Origin: Cunninghamia lanceolata
Lineage: Eukaryota; Streptophyta; Pinopsida; Cupressales; Cupressaceae
Assembly (NCBI GenBank): GCA_027924645.1
Contig: BSBN01000040.1
Span: 2,852,001 to 2,916,000 of the forward strand
Length of the DNA stretch: 64,000 nucleotides
Direction of reading: 5' to 3'
A model generated the notes under the pieces. It was given only the letters and a program-made list of their open reading frames with translations, ran no database searches and was not told the origin of the DNA. A program made the position numbers and the translations under genes. This document shows, one piece after another, positions 58,849 through 64,000 of this stretch. How positions within the stretch are numbered: the stretch's first letter is position 1; each line of letters begins with the position of its first letter.

Positions 58849-60030
58849 TTAGTTTCTGGAAGGAATATCAACACCAGATTCTAGTGCGGATCCATCTCCA
58901 ACATTTTGTGTACTTCTCTTCACCCAAATATTGTTCATCTCCCTTTGAACTTCATCCGCATTCACTTTTCCTTTTCCTTTGTCTTGATTTTGATTATGAT
59001 GCACTGGACCCCTTTTATCTTGATTCTTACTTCTGTAGAATTTGGTAATATGACTGGATCTATTGCAATTGTAGCAAGCTATATTTCTTTGGATATTTGA
59101 TTGATATCCTCTCGATCTGCATTGATTAGCCATATGTCCCATTCTATTGCATGCAAAGCATCTAATATTGAATGAATTGTTTATTTGCATATTTCTACAT
59201 TCATGAGATTTGTGACCATACCTTTTGCAGTTAAAACATTGTCCGGAGAAGGATGAATTAGTCTGATTCATTCTTCTTCTGCATTGATTTGCTTTATGAC
59301 CTAAGTTATTGCAATTGTAGCAGTATCCATTGAAGGATGGATATCTTTGAGCATTTGGTTGTCTTACCGGAGGTCTTCTAGGCCTATACCTTGGATATTC
59401 TGATCCAGAGTTCTTCTGACTGGATCTAGAGCTTTCACCTTTCTCATATCCCAAGCCATGCTTGTCATCTACCCTCTTTTGGCTTTCAAGAAAAACTTCA
59501 AGTTGAGCAGAGTTTATCTTGAATTTTTCTTTGTATTCATTTGTTGTTTGAAGATCCCTATTAAAAGTGTCTATCTGATTTTCAAGTTGTTCTTCATTAT
59601 CTCTAGCTTCTTCAAGATCAAATTCCAAATGTCTGATTATTCTATCCATTTTGTGGCAGTCTTCTGACTTCTCCTTGAGAGATTGTTTTAGATTATCTTT
59701 AATTTTTCTTTTCTCTTCAATTTCTTGGGTGAATTCCATAACCCTTGATTCCATTTCGTGTCTTACCATAATGACTTCTTTTGATAGTTTCTCACATAAC
59801 TTGTTTTTCTCATTCAGATCTTCATTTGTATCATTGGCTTCACTTTGACTTGCTAATTGTTGAAGTAGTTCCTTTATCTTTTCCATAGAGATAATCAGTT
59901 TTTCTTTTAGTTCATTTATGAAATCATCACCTTGTTTGAGTCTTTCCCTCAAGTTGTTGACTTCAGAGTGAGATTTCTCAAGATCATCTAGGGCAGACTG
60001 AAGTTGTTCCCTCATACCATACATATCCAT
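58849..60030 (-). CDS. Gag-like coiled-coil protein with four CCHC knuckles (element E)
   Basis: Intact 393-residue frame, ATG 53 bp past the primer site. Residues about 5-190 are an almost continuous coiled coil. About 195-235 is a basic Arg/Pro linker (RYRPRRPPVRQ). Then come CYNCNNLGHKANQC, CFNCKRYGHKSHEC, CFACNRMGHMANQC and a fourth, degenerate CYNCNRSSHITKFY with its last Cys replaced by Tyr. A polar tail (NQNQDKGKGKVNA) follows. The CCHC array marks a nucleocapsid-type RNA-binding protein; the coiled coil may replace the missing capsid domain for assembly. It is one of two long intact frames in the window. In the same class as the gag frames at 2933 and 14332. Confidence 0.75.
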   Translation of the reverse strand: MDMYGMREQLQSALDDLEKSHSEVNNLRERLKQGDDFINELKEKLIISMEKIKELLQQLASQSEANDTNEDLNEKNKLCEKLSKEVIMVRHEMESRVMEFTQEIEEKRKIKDNLKQSLKEKSEDCHKMDRIIRHLEFDLEEARDNEEQLENQIDTFNRDLQTTNEYKEKFKINSAQLEVFLESQKRVDDKHGLGYEKGESSRSSQKNSGSEYPRYRPRRPPVRQPNAQRYPSFNGYCYNCNNLGHKANQCRRRMNQTNSSFSGQCFNCKRYGHKSHECRNMQINNSFNIRCFACNRMGHMANQCRSRGYQSNIQRNIACYNCNRSSHITKFYRSKNQDKRGPVHHNQNQDKGKGKVNADEVQREMNNIWVKRSTQNVGDGSALESGVDIPSRN

Positions 60031-60082
60031 TGAGATTCCCAGATCTTCCTTAAGCTATTAGGCTCTTGTTTGGAGGAACTTA

Positions 60083-60094
60083 GCTCTGATACCA
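60083..60094 (-). promoter_or_regulatory. Primer-binding site of E
   Basis: Reads TGGTATCAGAGC on the minus strand, the canonical Copia initiator-Met site, two bases from the 5' LTR. Confidence 0.85.
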
Positions 60095-60096
60095 AT

Positions 60097-61086
60097 TGTT
60101 GGAAACAATGTAGATAACTGAGAGGGGGGGTGAATCAGTTATCTTAAATTTCTTTACTTTCTTCTCTTCTTTAACAATAGTGCAGTATCAAAACATACAA
60201 GCATAAATGAGCATGAGAGTAGAAATAAAATCAACACACATAACACAAGGATTTTACGTGGAAAACCATGTTAAGGGAAAAACCATGGGGTGACTAACCC
60301 AAGATTGTATTCTCTGTTAAAAGAATAAGAAGTACAAAATGGCACTTGTCAATTAGGGCTCACTGCCCGAGCACACTGCTCACAAGAGGCTCACTACCTA
60401 CAATAGTTTATAGAAAGTAACTAGGTATTTGAACTGATGAGAAACATCCACATATGCTGAGGTTTAGTTTCGGTTAGGATCAATATACTGATCTACTGCA
60501 CTTCATTCTTCCTCTGTTTTAGTGCTACTATTTTGTCACATACCAGACCTGTATTGTCGCTTCCACACTTATATCTACCTTTGCTCATGCATTATTTCAC
60601 TCCACACACACCTTCACATCAAAATCCATCTGGTATATATATCTTCACCAAGGATTTTAACATCTTTCTAGTCGGCATCCGGAATACTCAAGATTTTCCC
60701 TAACTCTGATCTGTCGGTTGAATCCATACTTACTAAGTGATGTGTATCAAAGAGATAATTATAGAAGTCATTAATCATGTCGACCAACCATGAATGGTCC
60801 CTCAAGTAGCTTGATCACCATCAATTTCTCATCTGGGTTAAGGTCTGATGTTCTGCCAGTTAGTTCTTCCTTAGTCTACACTGCCTGTCAGGAACCCAAC
60901 ACTTAAATGCTCATATTTTTTCATTCTTTCAACACCGGAGGCTCAATCTCTATAATGTAGCAGTAATGGTACTCCTTTTGACTTCCCCAAGTCCACACTT
61001 TGCTAAGATACATCCTCTGGGAAATCTGGCCTTGATTGTCAGACCTTGCTACATGCTCTGCCGGACCAAAATACTCTTCAATCTGA
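60097..61086 (-). repeat. 5' LTR of E, truncated
   Basis: Matches the 3' LTR from 53643 to about 54642. The last roughly 100 bp (the start of U3) and the outer duplication are missing, replaced directly by F protease sequence. Confidence 0.8.
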
Positions 61087-61089
61087 CCA

Positions 61090-61400
61090 AAATGCTATGT
61101 TTAGTTAAGCAATTGATCCCCAAAATCACATCATATGACCCTAAGGGTGATACATAAAGATTGACTTGAGTCTAAAAACCTAGAAGGTCTAACTCACTAT
61201 TGTAAGAAAGATAAGAATCTACCCTCTTTTCTGCCCGATCTCCATACTGAACCAACGATGAATTTGTCATGTGTCTTGGTCTAATAGATACTTTGGAAAC
61301 TACTTTTGGGTCTACAAAACATTTATTTGCTCTAGTATCAATTAATATAGAGACAAGATGGCCATAAAGCTTACCTGTACACTGAATTGGTGTTGCTTGG
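61090..61400 (-). pseudogene. F aspartic protease, decayed
   Basis: VSILIDTRANKCFVDP is the active-site region, where the usual D-T/S-G is DTR. YDVILGINCLTKHSI is the conserved C-terminal ILG motif. A stop lies between them. The linker to RT is missing at the E junction. Confidence 0.75.
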
Positions 61401-61429
61401 AAGTTAGCTTATCGGTTGTCTACAGCTGC

Positions 61430-62504
61430 ATGGATCTAATGTTGCAGTGCTCCTTGCTTATTTCTTTCCCTTCATCCTGTTGATTGTTGAGGACAAGTAT
61501 TGGCATAGTGTTCCCCTCCGCATACATAACATCCACTGTGAGGTGCTCTTGGTCCTTCTAGCCTATCCTTTCTATTATTGTTGTTGTTGACGTTGCCTCT
61601 CTTATTACTTCCATTTTCGTTTCTTCCATTTCTGTCCTGGGAGTTGTTGCCTCTTTTCAAAATTTGGATCTGATGGTTGTTGTTTCCCTGATTATTGTTG
61701 TTGCTCTAGAATTTCATATTCCCAAATCTAGCATCTCTACTCTTGCGATAATTGGCTACTTGTTGCATCTTTTGTTCATGTTTAATTGCCTTCTTGAAAA
61801 CCTCATCCATAGTTAAAGGATTATGGATGTCCACATCTACTTTGGAATCTAAGGTCTTAATCCCATGATGAACTTCTAAATCCCAAATCACTCATCCAAC
61901 TGATACTGTGGCGCATATTTAAGAAAATAGGAGAACCTTTCCCAATATTGAGTCACCGACATACCACCTTGGTTCAAATTGTAAAATTTAGTCATCTTTT
62001 TGTCAAAGAAGAGTTGAGGTAACCACCTCTTCCTGAAAAGTTGGAGAACGAGTTCCCATGTTATCTCCCCTGGTGACAACCTCTTTTTAGCTTTCCTATT
62101 GTCCCACCAAGTAGTTGCTTCACCAGTGAGTTGGTATGCACCCCACATAGCCTTGGTCTCATTAGATAAATTATGGAGTTCAAAATACTTCTCCATCTCG
62201 ATAATCTAAGCTTTTGCTCTGTCTCCGATGGTTCTACCATCAAATTTGAGTGGAGAAACCTTCTTGAGGTCCTTACCCAATTCCTTTGCAATTCTACCCT
62301 AATTGTTTGCATTATCCTCATTTTCTTGATTCCGCTTCTCATTCCCTTTATCTCAATTTGGTTTTGACACCCTCGATTTCCTCTGATCTCTTGCTCTAAA
62401 TTGTCCATCCTAGTTCCTTGCTGGGTTAGGAGGTTAAGGATTTAGTCCAACCTCTCATTCTCCTCATTGTTTGGGCCACTATGGTTTGTGTTTCTCATAT
62501 CCAT
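61430..62504 (-). pseudogene. F gag, decayed
   Basis: Starts at ATG 62504 (MDMRNTNHSG), 78 bp from the primer site, with a TAG soon after. Retrotrans_gag core: KAMWGAYQLTGEATTWWDN, ITWELVLQLFRKRWLP, FYNLNQGGMSVTQYWERF. Then HEQKMQQVANYRKSRDARF, an Asn-rich basic linker and one zinc knuckle CYVCGGEHYANTCP. At least two frameshifts. Confidence 0.75.
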
Positions 62505-62581
62505 TATAGCTGATTAGGGTCAATCTGCATCAATATTTGTATCTTAGTGTGGTAGACAAAGGCCCTAGTGTTAAACCTAGT

Positions 62582-62593
62582 GCTTTGATACTA
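62582..62593 (-). promoter_or_regulatory. Primer-binding site of F
   Basis: Reads TAGTATCAAAGC on the minus strand, two bases from an initiator-Met-type site. Confidence 0.55.
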
Positions 62594-62600
62594 AATTTAA

Positions 62601-63904
62601 TGTATGCAACCCAAAACTATAACATGGAAGTAAATAACCGTCTTAAACACAATAATATAAAATAGAAAAGATAAATCTTCTATACATATGTAAAAATATC
62701 CACTTACATCTTACAAATACACGTGCCAAATCCAGGTGTTAGCATTAGAAAAATAATATATAATGATACATCTCTGGCTCTCATGCCATATAGTCATCTT
62801 GGTACAATAATAAAGTACAATATACAAGTAATGATAATGAATAAAGTCACTGTCACCAGCCACCACTAACCCGCATGGTCATCCGCAAGCCGAAGACGAG
62901 AACATGGCCCAGGTGCTTTTCCGCCCAACCATGAAGCTTTAGTCTTCCCTAGAATCCTTCCTAACATGAAGGATACTTGACCCTGCATGAGGTGCCTAGC
63001 AACCTGGAAACAATAGGCATGAGGGAAAACCTGATGCAACCTAATGTCTACATGCATTTCTAACTAGAATGTGTATTATCTCACTATCAAGATGTGGCAG
63101 AGAAACATATCTATATAACTAGGCAATTTCATCTATTTCAATGAACACAGATTTGGCCAAAGCACTCATACATAAACTGACAGATCCTGAAAAGTAGATC
63201 AACCTTCTTTGATAACCCACATTTGGTACCCTATCCCAGAAGGTAAACCCAACATACTTATGGAAAAATAAAACAATTTCTTACAAAACAATTCATGAAA
63301 CACATGCATTTATTCACTAAACAGATACTAATACTTTCTCAGAAAAATTAATGTGAATACACTTGACTATCTCTATAATGATGTATGCATATTATGCTTA
63401 TAGTGAATTTCATGCATTTGTCTAATTCAATTATAGATACTATTTATACGTATGTTTTTCTAACCACTTCATATTGTTTATCAACAGGGATAAAGAGTGT
63501 TTTGTTATATAATGAAAGTTTCCAATAGTGACCATAACATAACTTACATAGTTATCTAAATATACATATATAGGCATATATATACATATATATTAGTAAT
63601 ATATATGTATACACACACATGTGTGTGTCTATATATATATATAGATAAACTCATAATCACATTTCATGTATAATTACCTCAAGAAAAGCTAGATCAATGA
63701 ATTCATTCTTAAGGTAAGGTCAGTTTTAACACATTCATGATAACCTTGGAGATAAAGTTTGGAAAACAATTCAAATTTCCACTCAGTCAAGTTTATATAT
63801 TGTTGAGTTAAAATCTCATGCACAATAGAGAGATCAACATTCAATTTGCTAAGTATAATCCACATTTTGCCCACACACACACACACGCACGCACACACAC
63901 ATAT

Positions 63905-63962
<58 letters not shown>

Positions 63963-64000
63963 GAAAGAGAACTTAGGCCAATAATAAACATCACAGGCCA
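62601..64000 (-). repeat. Partial 5' LTR of F
   Basis: The region upstream of the primer site, running off the window. I could not align it with the visible part of the F 3' LTR, so the LTR may be several kilobases long or the two ends may belong to different elements. It contains an 18-bp perfect palindrome (ACACACACATGTGTGTGT, 63613-63630). Confidence 0.4.
63872..63960. repeat. Compound microsatellite (CA)n-(TA)n-(GA)n
   Basis: (CA)n with two CG variants at 63872-63900, (TA)n at 63910-63938, (GA)n at 63939-63960. Confidence 0.95.

Larger units (their letters stand above)
53643..61086 (-). mobile_element. Element E: Copia-like non-autonomous element inside F
   Basis: On the minus strand: 5' LTR (60097-61086, start missing), initiator-Met primer site, intact gag-like gene, long broken accessory frame, purine tract, 3' LTR (53643-54740). 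No pol. On the left it sits in F's RT region; on the right it abuts the F protease. No duplication is visible because the right edge is deleted. Layout and the roughly 55-bp spacing from primer site to gag ATG match the array at 296-33040. Confidence 0.8.
50200..64000 (-). mobile_element. Element F: Ty3/Gypsy chromovirus, decayed
   Basis: On the minus strand, in order: partial 5' LTR, primer site, gag, protease, RT, RNase H, integrase, chromodomain, 3' LTR. The chromodomain and the integrase tail ([18 protein letters not shown]) place it with plant chromoviruses, probably the Tekay/Del group. It is interrupted by element E between protease and RT, with loss of the linker there. It runs off the right window edge. 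Confidence 0.8.

Noticed and set aside
63689..63994. 101-codon minus-strand frame at the right edge
   Set aside because: Its start translates the (GA)n, (TA)n and (CA)n microsatellite; the rest is LTR sequence.

Overview
The window is repeat-dense plant nuclear DNA, and I see no ordinary host gene, rRNA or tRNA. Nested LTR retrotransposons of the Copia and Ty3/Gypsy types, a plant L1-type LINE with a zf-RVT tail, LTRs longer than 2 kb and insertions inside insertions suggest a large, slowly purged genome. A conifer or other gymnosperm is my best guess; the species is not resolved.

Layout. (1) 1-295 and 33046-34266 are two halves of an outer LTR. It was split by a 32.7 kb Copia-like array at 296-33040, flanked by the 5-bp duplication TTTAT. 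The array has three LTRs (A 296-2863, B 11760-14263, C 25274-33040) and two internal regions, so it is LTR-internal-LTR-internal-LTR. It encodes only a decayed coiled-coil/CCHC gag-like protein and no pol. (2) Three later insertions lie inside the array. Insertion G (5066-10400, duplication GTCTC) carries an uninterrupted 994-codon gene on the minus strand. Element D (16670-24086, duplication ATAGT) has 2.3-kb LTRs packed with short TATACAA-type words. Element H (27478-32759, duplication CCAGT) is a gag-only Gypsy-like element. The two internal regions act as each other's empty sites and confirm G and D. (3) 34267-50200 is a mosaic: a solo LTR fragment, a decayed L1 LINE (35399-40936), a fused 3' half of a Tat-like element with its LTR (J, 40937-44780), a minus-strand L1 relic, and a triplicated inverted repeat (47051-47763). 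(4) 50200-64000 is a decayed minus-strand chromovirus (F: gag, protease, RT, RNase H, integrase, chromodomain). It was split by element E (53643-61086), a Copia-like non-autonomous element with an intact 393-codon coiled-coil/4-CCHC gag and a broken accessory gene of about 1,070 codons.

How they fit together. The array, D, E, G, H and J show no recognisable pol, so any mobility probably depended on enzymes from relatives elsewhere. The signals most worth following are: the intact G gene and its roughly 900-bp upstream field of CCGAT/ATCGG words; the matching C-terminal hydrophobic module of D and H; the word-saturated LTRs; and the three-LTR array with matched outer duplications.
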